Source: JAAYJR01 sp964540755
GTDB lineage: Bacteria; Bacteroidota; Bacteroidia; Bacteroidales; Prolixibacteraceae
Length of the DNA stretch: 64,000 bases
Assembly: GCA_964540755.1 (NCBI GenBank)
Contig: CAZIOB010000045.1
Coordinates: forward strand, 115,755 to 179,754
Direction of reading: 5' to 3'
Positions 50,679 through 59,307 of this stretch are shown here, piece after piece (the first letter of the stretch is position 1; each line of letters begins with the position of its first letter). The notes under the pieces were generated by a model. The model saw only the letters and a program-made list of their open reading frames with translations. It had not been told where the DNA came from and made no database searches. The position numbers and the translations under genes are program-made.

Positions 50679-53120
50679 TTAAAATTTGATATCTACACCG
50701 AACATATAATGGATTCCTGCCTGTGGAAAATAGCCATCCATTTCATAACGTTCCCCTCCAAGAATATAAGAATAAACCCATGCATTACTTTCGTATTTCT
50801 CGTTAAACAGATTATTTATCATGAAGTTCACCACGATCTTATCAAAAAAGAGAGTACTGACTGAATAATCTGCTTTCAGGTTATTGACAAAATATGAATC
50901 CAGACTACGCTTATTGCTTGCCGTATTATCGATATACTGCTTGCCGACATAGGAAGAAACAAGATAAAAATTCAGATTATCGGCAGGCTCAAACTTTAAG
51001 CTGCTGTTGGCAATGAGGCCGGGAGAAAATGATATGTCAGTAGTGCCAAGGTAGAATGATTTCTGTTCTCCTATATCCCAGTTATCCACATACTCGGTAA
51101 ATCTTTTGATCTTATTCTGACTGAAGGTGGCATTGCTTTGCCATTCCAGGTTCCGGAGAATTTTAACCGCGGCCTGCAGTTCTACACCCCTGCGATAGCT
51201 GTTTTCAACATTAACCATAATCGGATTGCCTACATTATTTATCTCACCTGTCAGTACCAGCTGATTATTATAGTTCATGTAATAAATATTGGCGCTTCCT
51301 GTAAATACTGCCGATTTAAATTTATATCCCATTTCCGTATCATAAAGAGTTTCAAAAACAGGAGGTTCATCTTCAGGATCGATATCAGTATAGGCTGCCC
51401 TGTTCGGTTCCCTGTTAGCTGTAGAAAACGAAAGGTATAGCTCCTGATTGACAGCCGGCTGGAAAAAGATCCCTACTTTCGGATTAAAAAAATTAAAATC
51501 ATGGTCCATTGAAATATCTCTGAGATCATCATCAATCCCGTTGATCGTATAGTCGATCCTCCTGTATTGAAGATCAGCAAATAGATTGACATTTTCGGTT
51601 ATCTGGTAATTATATTTACCGTAAAAATTGAGATCCTTTTTAAGTCCGTCGTTCCGGTACCATTCGTGGTCATGATCAGCATCGCCCACGTATCTGGCCC
51701 AGATTATATTGCCATAGTGATCTCCTTTATATGTATTCCAACCTCCTCCAAAAACAAGGTCGCTTTTGCCTTTTTTGTAATCCACGGATAATGTTATTCC
51801 ATAGAAGTGGTTATCAAGCCATTTACGGTTTATAAGATCACTTGATTCAACAGTTTCCTGTCCGATATTTACCGGCGGTAGCAGATAATCCTCCAGGTCT
51901 TCATCCTCCTTGTAATTCTCATAGTACCCTTTACCTCTCGTATAGTGTAAAGAGGAACTGAGATTAATGCCATGATTTAATTTAGCAGAATAATGCAGCT
52001 GATAATGATCCTGCTGGTACCAGTCTATTTGATTATCATAAGTATAGTAATTATATGTCCTGCTTCCGGAATTTATCATGTGTTGAGTTTCTTCAGGTGT
52101 AAAAAGCCAATGGTCTTCGTAGCGTTGCATTCCTTCCATATCATTATTCAGTCTTACAGAAGGCACACCCCACCACGACTGGTATGTTTTTTCAATACCT
52201 GAAAAGACGTTTATTTTTAAAACGGATTTTTCAGAATAATATCCTCCGGAAATATAAAATGATTTCAGGTCAGAGAAAGCTCGGTCGATAAATCCGTCTG
52301 AATATATCTTCGACAGACGGGTATCAAGTGTAAACATCCCGTTTATCAGTCCTGTACCTGCTGAAAGAGTATTCTTAAATGTATTAAAAGAACCTGCTGC
52401 TGATTTAAATTCAGCATAAGGATCTTTATTAAGAGTATTGGTCTGCAGGTTAATAGTAGCCCCAAATGCTGCCGCACCGTTTGTTGAAGTACCTACCCCC
52501 CGCTGAATCTGAACATTCTGAAGTGATGAGGCAAGATCAGGCTGATCAACAAACCATGTACCGTGTGATTCCGCATCATTAAGCGGAATGCCGTTAATAG
52601 TGATATTAATACGGTTCAGATCTGTTCCCCGGATACGGAAATTGGTGTATCCGACACCTGCACCGGCATCAGAAGTTGCAACAAATGATGGCGTCAGTTG
52701 CAGAAGATAGGGGATATCCTGTCCCATATTTTTATTATTTATCTCCTCCTCTGATATATTTGTATATGCCACCGGTGTTTTATCCTTTGCCCTTGTTGCT
52801 GCAACAATCACTTCACCGGTCATAACCGTTGCAGGTTCCATATTAATTGTAATAATCCCGTCTGCAGGTACCTGAACGCTGATCTCTTTTTTTTCAAAAC
52901 CCACAAATGATACTTTCAGAGTATAAAGATCATTTTTCAGGTTTTTAAATTCGAATTGTCCTTCTCCTCCCGTGGATACGCCATAAAAGGTATTTTCAAT
53001 AACCACGTTGGCGCCTGCCAGGGGTTCGCCGTTGCCGGTAACTTTTCCCTTTAGGTTATATTGCCCAAAAGAGGCAATAACCATAAGCTGCAATAGCAGC
53101 ATAATAATTAAACGTTTCAT
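50679..53120 (-). CDS. TonB-dependent receptor, predicted thiamine transporter
   Basis: Outer-membrane receptor of 813 residues that imports a ligand using TonB energy. It has a signal peptide (MKRLIIMLLLQLMVIASFGQ), a carboxypeptidase-regulatory-like beta domain (about 22-100) as in Bacteroidota receptors, and a plug with NFRIRGTDLNRINITINGIPLN and GVGTSTNGAAAFGATINLQT. A C-terminal barrel of ~22 strands follows, ending in a terminal aromatic (DIKF). No SusD partner gene is adjacent. A TPP riboswitch lies 30 nt upstream of the ATG, so expression should fall when thiamine diphosphate is plentiful, which points to uptake of thiamine or a precursor. Confidence 0.9.
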   Translation of the reverse strand: MKRLIIMLLLQLMVIASFGQYNLKGKVTGNGEPLAGANVVIENTFYGVSTGGEGQFEFKNLKNDLYTLKVSFVGFEKKEISVQVPADGIITINMEPATVMTGEVIVAATRAKDKTPVAYTNISEEEINNKNMGQDIPYLLQLTPSFVATSDAGAGVGYTNFRIRGTDLNRINITINGIPLNDAESHGTWFVDQPDLASSLQNVQIQRGVGTSTNGAAAFGATINLQTNTLNKDPYAEFKSAAGSFNTFKNTLSAGTGLINGMFTLDTRLSKIYSDGFIDRAFSDLKSFYISGGYYSEKSVLKINVFSGIEKTYQSWWGVPSVRLNNDMEGMQRYEDHWLFTPEETQHMINSGSRTYNYYTYDNQIDWYQQDHYQLHYSAKLNHGINLSSSLHYTRGKGYYENYKEDEDLEDYLLPPVNIGQETVESSDLINRKWLDNHFYGITLSVDYKKGKSDLVFGGGWNTYKGDHYGNIIWARYVGDADHDHEWYRNDGLKKDLNFYGKYNYQITENVNLFADLQYRRIDYTINGIDDDLRDISMDHDFNFFNPKVGIFFQPAVNQELYLSFSTANREPNRAAYTDIDPEDEPPVFETLYDTEMGYKFKSAVFTGSANIYYMNYNNQLVLTGEINNVGNPIMVNVENSYRRGVELQAAVKILRNLEWQSNATFSQNKIKRFTEYVDNWDIGEQKSFYLGTTDISFSPGLIANSSLKFEPADNLNFYLVSSYVGKQYIDNTASNKRSLDSYFVNNLKADYSVSTLFFDKIVVNFMINNLFNEKYESNAWVYSYILGGERYEMDGYFPQAGIHYMFGVDIKF

Positions 53121-53149
53121 TTTTAAGATTTTTTGGTTAAAAAATTAAC

Positions 53150-53267
53150 CAATGGAGTGGGATTAATCCCTTTTGCCCTCCCTTCGCCGGCATTATCCGG
53201 ATCAGGTTCCGTGGGTATGTTCTCAGCCCTTATTAATGAGGCACCCCCATTGCATTTATCAATGCAA
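53150..53267 (-). promoter_or_regulatory. TPP riboswitch (thi element) upstream of the TonB receptor
   Basis: On the minus strand GGGGGTGCC leads to GGCTGAGAACATACCCACGG and then ACCTGATCCGGATAATGCCG and GCGAAGGGA. These are the conserved Thi-box segments that bind thiamine diphosphate. The flanks CAATGGGGGTG and CACTCCATTG can pair to close stem P1. A further hairpin (TTGCATT/AATGCAA at 53251-53267) precedes it. The ATG is 30 nt downstream, so control at translation or termination are both possible. TAnnTTTG boxes lie at 53265-53272 and 53297-53304. Confidence 0.93.
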
Positions 53268-53328
53268 ATTTAATAAGGAAATTTTAAAATAAAAAACAAA
53301 AATATCTCAGAAAATAAGTTGAGAGATA

Positions 53329-53760
53329 TCAACTTGTCCTGTTATTGTGTAGCAGAAATTCTTCAAAAGCTATACGGAATTTATTTCCAAGTCTTTGTGG
53401 CCGTTGGGTTTTGCGGTCAATGAATAATCCTTTCTGTTGAGCTGTTGCACATAGTTCACCTTTTTCATTCCAGAAGTTAAATTCCAATATAGCCGAAGCA
53501 TTATTAAGTTTGGATATCCATAGTTCAACTTTAACTTTATTGTCAAGGAACAATGGTTTTTTATATTTTATGGAAGTTTGAACCAGAATGGGGAAGATAC
53601 CCTCTTTATCTTTAATACTGGTTGGCGGGAATCCTATTGCTTCAAGGAGTCTCAGACGGCCGTTTTCCATCCATTGGATATATACCAGATTATTTACATG
53701 ACCTACAAAATCAATATGGTATGTATAGATTTTCTCTTCGTATATTAATTTATTGTTCAT
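53329..53760 (-). CDS. 4-hydroxybenzoyl-CoA/acyl-CoA thioesterase (4HBT fold)
   Basis: A hotdog-fold thioesterase of 143 residues from ATG 53760 (MNNKLIYEEKIYTYHIDFVG); a start 12 nt further up is also possible. The family signature DFVGHVNNLVYIQWMENGRL contains the Asp proposed as catalytic in YbgC/4HBT enzymes. Its start overlaps the end of the upstream glycosyltransferase gene by 11 nt, suggesting co-translation. The acyl-CoA substrate is unknown. Confidence 0.88.
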   Translation of the reverse strand: MNNKLIYEEKIYTYHIDFVGHVNNLVYIQWMENGRLRLLEAIGFPPTSIKDKEGIFPILVQTSIKYKKPLFLDNKVKVELWISKLNNASAILEFNFWNEKGELCATAQQKGLFIDRKTQRPQRLGNKFRIAFEEFLLHNNRTS

Positions 53761-54799
53761 TTTTTGGATCAAAATTTAATTCTGAAAAACGATATTTTTT
53801 TTGAATGAAAAATTTCCACATTATACTTTTAGGATATATTTCTTTATGATCGCTTATTTTTACTCCAACATTAAGTTCTTTTCTCTTTCTTCTAAACTTT
53901 TTCAGATTATTATAAAAACTTATATGAGCCTTAACCACAGATTTGAAACTTTCGAAGTGAAAGCCCAGTAAAAATTTTATTGCTGCAATAAAATCCAATA
54001 TCAGCCTGGCAAAAAAGATTTTGTTAAATTTGTTGCGGGGCAGGTTTTTAAAAAGCATGAAAAGGTTATTTCTGAAGTTCAGATAAACTTTTTTGGGACT
54101 GTTATACGGCAAGGTTCCGCCTCCGAGGTGAAAAACTACGCAGGAGGGTTCGTATAAAATTTTATAACCTTTATTTTTAAGGCGCCAGCACAGGTCTATC
54201 TCTTCCATGTGTGCCCAGAAATCGCCATCAAATCCCCCTGATTCCCGGTATATATCAGCTTTTATAAACATACATGCGCCGCTTGCCCAGAAGATTGGGG
54301 CGGGTTTATTATACTGCCCAACATCAGGCTCCATTTTGTTTAATATTCGTCCGCGGCAGAAAGGATAGCCAAATTTGTCGATAAAGCCTCCGGCAGCGCC
54401 TGCATATTCAAACTTGTAAGATTTTTTATAATTCAATATTTTGGGCTGTACAACAGCCGTGTTTTCATCTTTCTCAAAAGGTTTTATTCCTGCATCCAGC
54501 CATCCGGGGGTAACTTCAACATCTGAGTTAAGCAATACATAATAATCAGCTTTAATATTTTTTAGTGCACGATTATACCCTTCAGCAAATCCGTAATTTT
54601 CATGAAGTTCTATTAGTGTAACTTCAGGATAATTTTTCTTCAGGAGGTCAACAGATCCGTCTGTTGATCCGTTATCCGCAATAATCAGTTTAATGTCAGG
54701 TCCTTTTGAATTTCTGATCACTGAAGGCAAAAATGTGTCAAAGAGTTTTTTTCCGTTCCAGTTCAATATAACGATAGCTATTTTCGGTTTTCCGGGCAT
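53750..54799 (-). CDS. family 2 glycosyltransferase
   Basis: A 349-residue cytoplasmic GT-A enzyme: IAIVILNWNGKKLFDTFLPS (nucleotide binding), LIIADNGSTDGS, YVLLNSDVEVTPGWLD (D-x-D-type metal site) and GGFDGDFWAHMEEIDLCWRL. This arrangement is typical of rhamnosyl/galactosyl transferases for surface polysaccharides. The C-terminal ~80 residues are basic and may touch the membrane. It lies 9 nt downstream of the 54809 gene and overlaps the thioesterase gene. Acceptor unknown. Confidence 0.88.
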   Translation of the reverse strand: MPGKPKIAIVILNWNGKKLFDTFLPSVIRNSKGPDIKLIIADNGSTDGSVDLLKKNYPEVTLIELHENYGFAEGYNRALKNIKADYYVLLNSDVEVTPGWLDAGIKPFEKDENTAVVQPKILNYKKSYKFEYAGAAGGFIDKFGYPFCRGRILNKMEPDVGQYNKPAPIFWASGACMFIKADIYRESGGFDGDFWAHMEEIDLCWRLKNKGYKILYEPSCVVFHLGGGTLPYNSPKKVYLNFRNNLFMLFKNLPRNKFNKIFFARLILDFIAAIKFLLGFHFESFKSVVKAHISFYNNLKKFRRKRKELNVGVKISDHKEIYPKSIMWKFFIQKKYRFSELNFDPKNEQ

Positions 54800-54808
54800 T
54801 GTTCCTTT

Positions 54809-55285
54809 TTAAGAGGTGAGTAGTTTTACGATAATAGCTACCATACTTTCTTTATTTAGCCCTTCTAATATTTCAGTGATTTTTTTATTTTTATCCTGAT
54901 CCTCTGAGTTTAGAATAGCATCTATCTCTTTTATTTGTTTTCCGGTAAGCTCGTCCTCCAATAATTCCCTGATTTTTAATTTTTCCTGTTTCTGGTCCGG
55001 AAGTCCGAGGTTTTCCAGTTCCGAAATGATAGCTTCCAGAATCTCTTTTGCCTGTATCCTCACGGGATCTTTGTCCCTGGCAGAACCGGCGGCAACCGTA
55101 TCCCGAAGGCTCCAGCTTGAGTAATCATAGTGCAAATCTTTTATCATTTTTAGTTTTGGACTATCTTTACCAAAAATTCTTTCAAGGAAGATTATTGTAC
55201 GATTTTTCCAGGCATCAAGATCGAATTTTTTTTCATCTAATCTTTCGATCTGTTCTTTCAGCAGTGAGATTTCTTTGTCAGCCAT
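54809..55285 (-). CDS. coiled-coil hypothetical protein
   Basis: A 158-residue soluble, mostly helical, charged protein that I do not recognise. Residues 1-25 (ISLLKEQIERLDEKKFDLDA) are a likely coiled coil, followed by WKNRTIIFLERIFGKDSPKL, and two further helical blocks. A C-terminal stretch (ILEGLNKESMVAIIVKLL) looks amphipathic. It precedes the glycosyltransferase by 9 nt. The size and pattern suggest a bona fide gene of a poorly known family, but no function can be assigned. Confidence 0.65.
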   Translation of the reverse strand: MADKEISLLKEQIERLDEKKFDLDAWKNRTIIFLERIFGKDSPKLKMIKDLHYDYSSWSLRDTVAAGSARDKDPVRIQAKEILEAIISELENLGLPDQKQEKLKIRELLEDELTGKQIKEIDAILNSEDQDKNKKITEILEGLNKESMVAIIVKLLTS

Positions 55286-55444
55286 TTTTATGATTATTTA
55301 AACCTGTTAATAAAATATTGGAAAAATACTACTAAATTTTATAATTACAATCTGAAATCTGATCTTTCAAAGGTGTATTTTAAATCCTATGTTCCCTTGT
55401 GATTAGAATATCCAGGAGAGGGTTATACTGATAGATTACTTTAT

Positions 55445-56254
55445 TTATTTGTTTCCTAAATGTTTATGAATAATTTCATAAAAGGGATCAAAGAAGTTTT
55501 TTGCTGCTGCTACAATTTCTCCCCCATAAAGCCAGTTATCCCCTCCATTGAAATCAGTTACCCTGCCTCCTGACTGTCTCAGAATGAAGACTCCTGCCGC
55601 AACATCCCATGCATGGAGACTATGTTCAAAGAATGCATTGAATCTTCCTGAGGCTACATATGACAAATCGACAGCGGCAGATCCAAGTCGTCTCAAACCC
55701 CTTGTTGATTTCATCAGATATTTCATTGCATCGATATAATCTTCCATCCTTGAAAAATCATAATAAGGAAAGCCGGTAGCAATGAGGGTATCCTCTGTAT
55801 GGCTTGCTGAGGCAACTTTTATTTCCTTCCCGTTCAGGAACGAAGGACTTCCTTTCCAGGCAAAGAACATTTCATCCAGGCCAATTTCATATACAACACC
55901 CAGAATGAGCTCCTGGTATTCCATCAAGGCTATGCTGACTGAATAGGGTGTGATTCCGTGAACATAGTTTGTGGTTCCGTCAAGCGGATCAATTATCCAG
56001 TTGAACTTATCACCTTTGTTTGTTGCAGTATTTTCTTCGGTAATGAAGCCACTTGAAGGGATAAGTTCCTTTAAAGCCTTTACAATCCGTTTCTCTGAGT
56101 TTGTGTCAACATATGTAACCAGACTGGCGGCGCTTTTCAGTTCTACATCCTTTTCTGAAATTTTTTTCCGTTCTTCACGAATGAAACCGCCTGTTTCTCT
56201 GGCAATGTTCTGAACATGTTGACAAATTTTTTGATAATCGATAGTTGATTTCAT
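55445..56254 (-). CDS. inositol monophosphatase family protein
   Basis: A 269-residue phosphatase using Mg2+ to hydrolyse inositol phosphate or related phosphates (SuhB/CysQ-like group). The metal site is complete: VTEENTA-like Glu region, DPLDGTTNYVHG (the two Asp and Thr positions), GSAAVDLSYVASG, and the second motif WDVAAGVFILRQSGG. The true substrate may be inositol phosphate, PAP or a sugar phosphate. It is single, 218 nt downstream of mtaB. Confidence 0.93.
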   Translation of the reverse strand: MKSTIDYQKICQHVQNIARETGGFIREERKKISEKDVELKSAASLVTYVDTNSEKRIVKALKELIPSSGFITEENTATNKGDKFNWIIDPLDGTTNYVHGITPYSVSIALMEYQELILGVVYEIGLDEMFFAWKGSPSFLNGKEIKVASASHTEDTLIATGFPYYDFSRMEDYIDAMKYLMKSTRGLRRLGSAAVDLSYVASGRFNAFFEHSLHAWDVAAGVFILRQSGGRVTDFNGGDNWLYGGEIVAAAKNFFDPFYEIIHKHLGNK

Positions 56255-56283
56255 TGTATTCTAATTATATCCCGGGCGTCAGC

Positions 56284-56412
56284 GAGGGATCTTTTCCATT
56301 TAAATTATTTATTAAATCAGAGAACTCAAAACAGAGGGATCTTTTTTTGAATTACTTTTTAATATTTAATTTTCCCTGTACATCCTTATTAACTTACAGC
56401 GAGGGATCTTTT
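56284..56412. repeat. three short direct repeats between mtaB and the phosphatase
   Basis: GAGGGATCTTTT occurs at 56284-56295, 56334-56345 and 56401-56412, each with an AT-rich flank; the first and third share the longer CAGCGAGGGATCTTTTC. The first is preceded by ATCCCGGGCGTCA, so ATCCC and GGGAT can form a small hairpin (56270-56290). Spacings of 50 and 67 bp are irregular, so this is not a CRISPR array. They may be remnants of a small palindromic repeat. Confidence 0.6.
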
Positions 56413-56472
56413 CGATTAATAATAAGTTTGTCCAAAGATATAGTATTTCCCATTCAGTCAATAATTTTGTGA

Positions 56473-57774
56473 TCATGCATGCTTTACATCAACAAAACCG
56501 TCTGGTGTTATTGAAATCAGTTTTACTCTTTTGACCTTATTAATTAATTTTTTTTGGAAATCGGTTTCAACTTTTATGTAATTTTCTGTAAAACCATAAA
56601 TTTTCCCATTAATATTTTTTGACTCGAACAAAATTTTATGCTCTTTTCCCAGGTTTTTTTGATAAAATGCCCTTAATTTCTTTTCGGAAAGATTAATATA
56701 CATTTTTGTACGTCTTTTCTTTTCCTCCTTTTTTACTTTAAAAGGTACCTTCAATATTTGAGTACCTTCCCGTTCAGAGAAGGTGAAGGCGTGTAACTGT
56801 GATATATCCGTTTTTTTTATGAAATCATATGATTCCCGGAAATGGATGTCAGTTTCCCCGTTTAAGCCTGCTATTACATCAACACCTATAAATGCATCAG
56901 GGATCATCTCCCTTATGCGTTCGATCCTCTCTGAAAACAGACTGGTGGAATATCTGCGCCGCATTATCTTTAGTATCTCGTCAGACCCGGACTGAAGAGG
57001 GATGTGGAAATGAGGCATTATGACCTTTGATGTGGCTGCCAGACTGATAATTTCATCCTTCAGGAGATCAGGTTCTATTGACCCCAGCCTTAGACGCTCA
57101 AGGCCTTCTGTTTTTTCCAGTTCTTTCAAAAGTGTAAGCAGATCTTCACCTGTGGATTTTCCAAAATCCCCGATATTTACACCCGTCAGAACTATTTCTT
57201 TAAAACCTGAAGCTACGGCTTTTTGGGCTTCAGCTGCTGTATCTTTTACCGAATCATTACGACTTCTGCCTCTTGCATAAGGAATTGCACAATAAGTGCA
57301 AAAATAATCACATCCATCCTGAATTTTCAAAAAACTCCTGGTTCTTTCACCAAGAGAAAAAGCTTTATTATATTTTTTAATTTCAGGCAAAGGAGTTGTC
57401 CGGATTTCTGCAGTCTGATTTTTTTTGAGATCTTTTATATAATCCGGCAAATTGAATTTTTCCCGGTTCCCTAATACAAGGTCAACTCCTTCGATCTGCC
57501 CAACCTCTTCAGCATTTAGTTGTGCATAACAACCTGTAACAATAATCATAGCATCAGGGTTACGTCTGACCGCCTGGCGTATAATATTCCTGCTTGCCTT
57601 ATCTGCCTGTGCGGTAACCGTACATGAGTTTATCACATATATGTCTGCTTTTTCTTCAAATCCCACGCGCTGAAACCCTAATTCAGACATATGTCCTGCA
57701 ATGGCGGAGGTTTCCGCAAAATTAAGTTTACAACCAAGAGTATAGAAAGCTGCTTTTTTCCCTTTGTAGTTCAC
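56473..57774 (-). CDS. mtaB: tRNA t6A37 methylthiotransferase MtaB
   Basis: Radical SAM enzyme that adds a methylthio group to N6-threonylcarbamoyl-A37. The 433 residues include N-terminal cluster cysteines Cys15 (TLGCKLN), Cys51 (NSCTVTAQA) and Cys82 (GCYAQ), the radical SAM motif CDYFCTYC (Cys155, 159, 162) and a C-terminal TRAM region. TVTAQAD after the second Cys distinguishes it from MiaB. It lies 93 nt downstream of the PhoH gene. Confidence 0.95.
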   Translation of the reverse strand: MNYKGKKAAFYTLGCKLNFAETSAIAGHMSELGFQRVGFEEKADIYVINSCTVTAQADKASRNIIRQAVRRNPDAMIIVTGCYAQLNAEEVGQIEGVDLVLGNREKFNLPDYIKDLKKNQTAEIRTTPLPEIKKYNKAFSLGERTRSFLKIQDGCDYFCTYCAIPYARGRSRNDSVKDTAAEAQKAVASGFKEIVLTGVNIGDFGKSTGEDLLTLLKELEKTEGLERLRLGSIEPDLLKDEIISLAATSKVIMPHFHIPLQSGSDEILKIMRRRYSTSLFSERIERIREMIPDAFIGVDVIAGLNGETDIHFRESYDFIKKTDISQLHAFTFSEREGTQILKVPFKVKKEEKKRRTKMYINLSEKKLRAFYQKNLGKEHKILFESKNINGKIYGFTENYIKVETDFQKKLINKVKRVKLISITPDGFVDVKHA

Positions 57775-57801
57775 ACGTAAGTCATTTAAAACATATACAT
57801 T

Positions 57802-57829
57802 ATGCCCCTTCCATTAAAGGAAAGGGCAT
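57802..57829. other. hairpin between mtaB and the PhoH gene
   Basis: ATGCCCCTTCC, a six-base loop and GGAAAGGGCAT form a stem of about ten pairs with one mismatch. It lies in the 92-nt gap. No U-tract follows on the minus strand, so it is not a clear terminator. It may be an mRNA processing or attenuation structure. Confidence 0.35.
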
Positions 57830-57866
57830 ACAAAGTTAGAAAAAAGAAATTTAGAAGAGATTGTTA

Positions 57867-59201
57867 TTACAACAGGTTGCTCGCCAGTTCGGCCAGATAA
57901 CTTCGTTCGCCTTTAACAAGATTGATATGGGCAAACAGATCCTGACTTCTCAGGCGGTCTGTCATATATGCCAGACCGTTTGATTTCATATCAAGATATG
58001 GTGAATCTATCTGTTGCAGGTCACCGGTAAAAACCATTTTTGTGCCTTCACCTGCTCGTGTTATGATCGTTTTAATTTCATGGGGTGTGAGATTTTGTGC
58101 TTCATCAATAATAAAAAAGGCATTGGAGAGACTTCTTCCCCGTATAAATGCCAGGGGAGTGATGACTAGTTTTTCTTCCTTCTGAAGTTCCTCTATTTTC
58201 AGGTATTCCGGACTTCTGGCATTAAATGCATGCTTGATTACAGAAAGGTTATCGAAGAGAGGTTGCATATACGGACTTATTTTTTCAGATGCATCTCCCG
58301 GAAGGAAGCCCAGATCCCTGTTGCTAAGAGCTACAATTGGCCTTGCAAGCAAAATCTGGTCGAATGACTGGTGAAGTTGTATTGCGGCGGCAAGGGCCAG
58401 AAGTGTTTTGCCTGTCCCTGCTTTACCTGTAAGCGCCACAAGCTGGATATTACTATCCATTAGAACATCCAGACTAAATGTTTGTTCCGCATTTCTTGGC
58501 TTTATCCCGTAGGCAGGCTTTTTTTCCACCCTGATAATGCGATTGGTGACGGGATGAAAACGTGCCAGAATACTTGAATTACTGCCTTTAAAAATGAAAC
58601 ATTCATTTGGTCCGGGATCAGGAATCTCCTTAATATCCTCAACAGCGACAGATCCTTTTTCATATAAAGTATTGATGACCTCATCATTAAAGTTATCGAA
58701 TGTTTCTATTGATTTATCAAGTACATTTTCATCAGTCACTTTGTCTGATTTATAATCCTCCGCCATAATTCCCAGTGATTTGGCTTTCATCCTCAGATTA
58801 ATATCTTTGCTTACGAGGATAGTTTTCCTTTTGGGATAAGTCTTGGAAACGTAATCTGCAACAGCCAGAATACGGTGATCCGGGATATCTTCACGGAAGG
58901 ATGTTTTCATAGCATCTGAAAAGGGTTTCCCTGTTTCAATTCTGAGCTTTCCTTTTTCTTTCCCGAGTGACTTTCCGCCATTAAATAGTTCATCTCCGAC
59001 TATTTCATCGAGCAAACGGACAAATTCCCTGGCCTGGTAATTAATAAGATCATTTCCCCTTTTGAACTTATCAAGCTCCTCCAGTACAATTATAGGTATT
59101 ATTATGTCATTGTCCCGGAACTTATAAATACTGGTGTGATCGTGTAATATTACATTCGTGTCAAGAATGAATATTTTGGTTTTACTGTTCTTATCCAACA
59201 T
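57867..59201 (-). CDS. PIN-PhoH ATPase family protein (YlaK-like)
   Basis: A 444-residue protein joining a PIN ribonuclease domain and a PhoH-type ATPase. The N-terminal PIN part has KIFILDTNVILHD (8-20, acidic metal site), VLEELDKFKRG and DHRILAVADYVS. The ATPase part has LTGKAGTGKTLLALAAAIQL (Walker A, about 255-275), RPIVALSNRDLGFLPGD, and FFIIDEAQNLTPHEIKTIIT (Walker B). Such proteins are thought to unwind and cut RNA. Upstream lies a divergent gap with folC. Confidence 0.93.
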   Translation of the reverse strand: MLDKNSKTKIFILDTNVILHDHTSIYKFRDNDIIIPIIVLEELDKFKRGNDLINYQAREFVRLLDEIVGDELFNGGKSLGKEKGKLRIETGKPFSDAMKTSFREDIPDHRILAVADYVSKTYPKRKTILVSKDINLRMKAKSLGIMAEDYKSDKVTDENVLDKSIETFDNFNDEVINTLYEKGSVAVEDIKEIPDPGPNECFIFKGSNSSILARFHPVTNRIIRVEKKPAYGIKPRNAEQTFSLDVLMDSNIQLVALTGKAGTGKTLLALAAAIQLHQSFDQILLARPIVALSNRDLGFLPGDASEKISPYMQPLFDNLSVIKHAFNARSPEYLKIEELQKEEKLVITPLAFIRGRSLSNAFFIIDEAQNLTPHEIKTIITRAGEGTKMVFTGDLQQIDSPYLDMKSNGLAYMTDRLRSQDLFAHINLVKGERSYLAELASNLL

Positions 59202-59307
59202 AATATTTAAAATTAATTATGCTAAAAGTATATAAATTTGCCTGAATAATGCATAGGCAAGTCATTTTTTAATAAACTTGCACCGGTTAATAATTAATTA
59301 TTGAAAA

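Noticed and set aside
53131..53151. TTGGTTAA/TTAACCAA hairpin as a terminator in the riboswitch expression platform
   Set aside because: On the coding (minus) strand it is followed by a run of A, not U, so intrinsic termination is not supported.
56284..56412. CRISPR array
   Set aside because: Only three 12-nt repeats with unequal spacing and no cas genes nearby.
8954..57774. miaB and mtaB as a recent duplication
   Set aside because: Their signature sequences (VRDNAEQ and TVTAQAD) differ and mark two ancient, distinct families.
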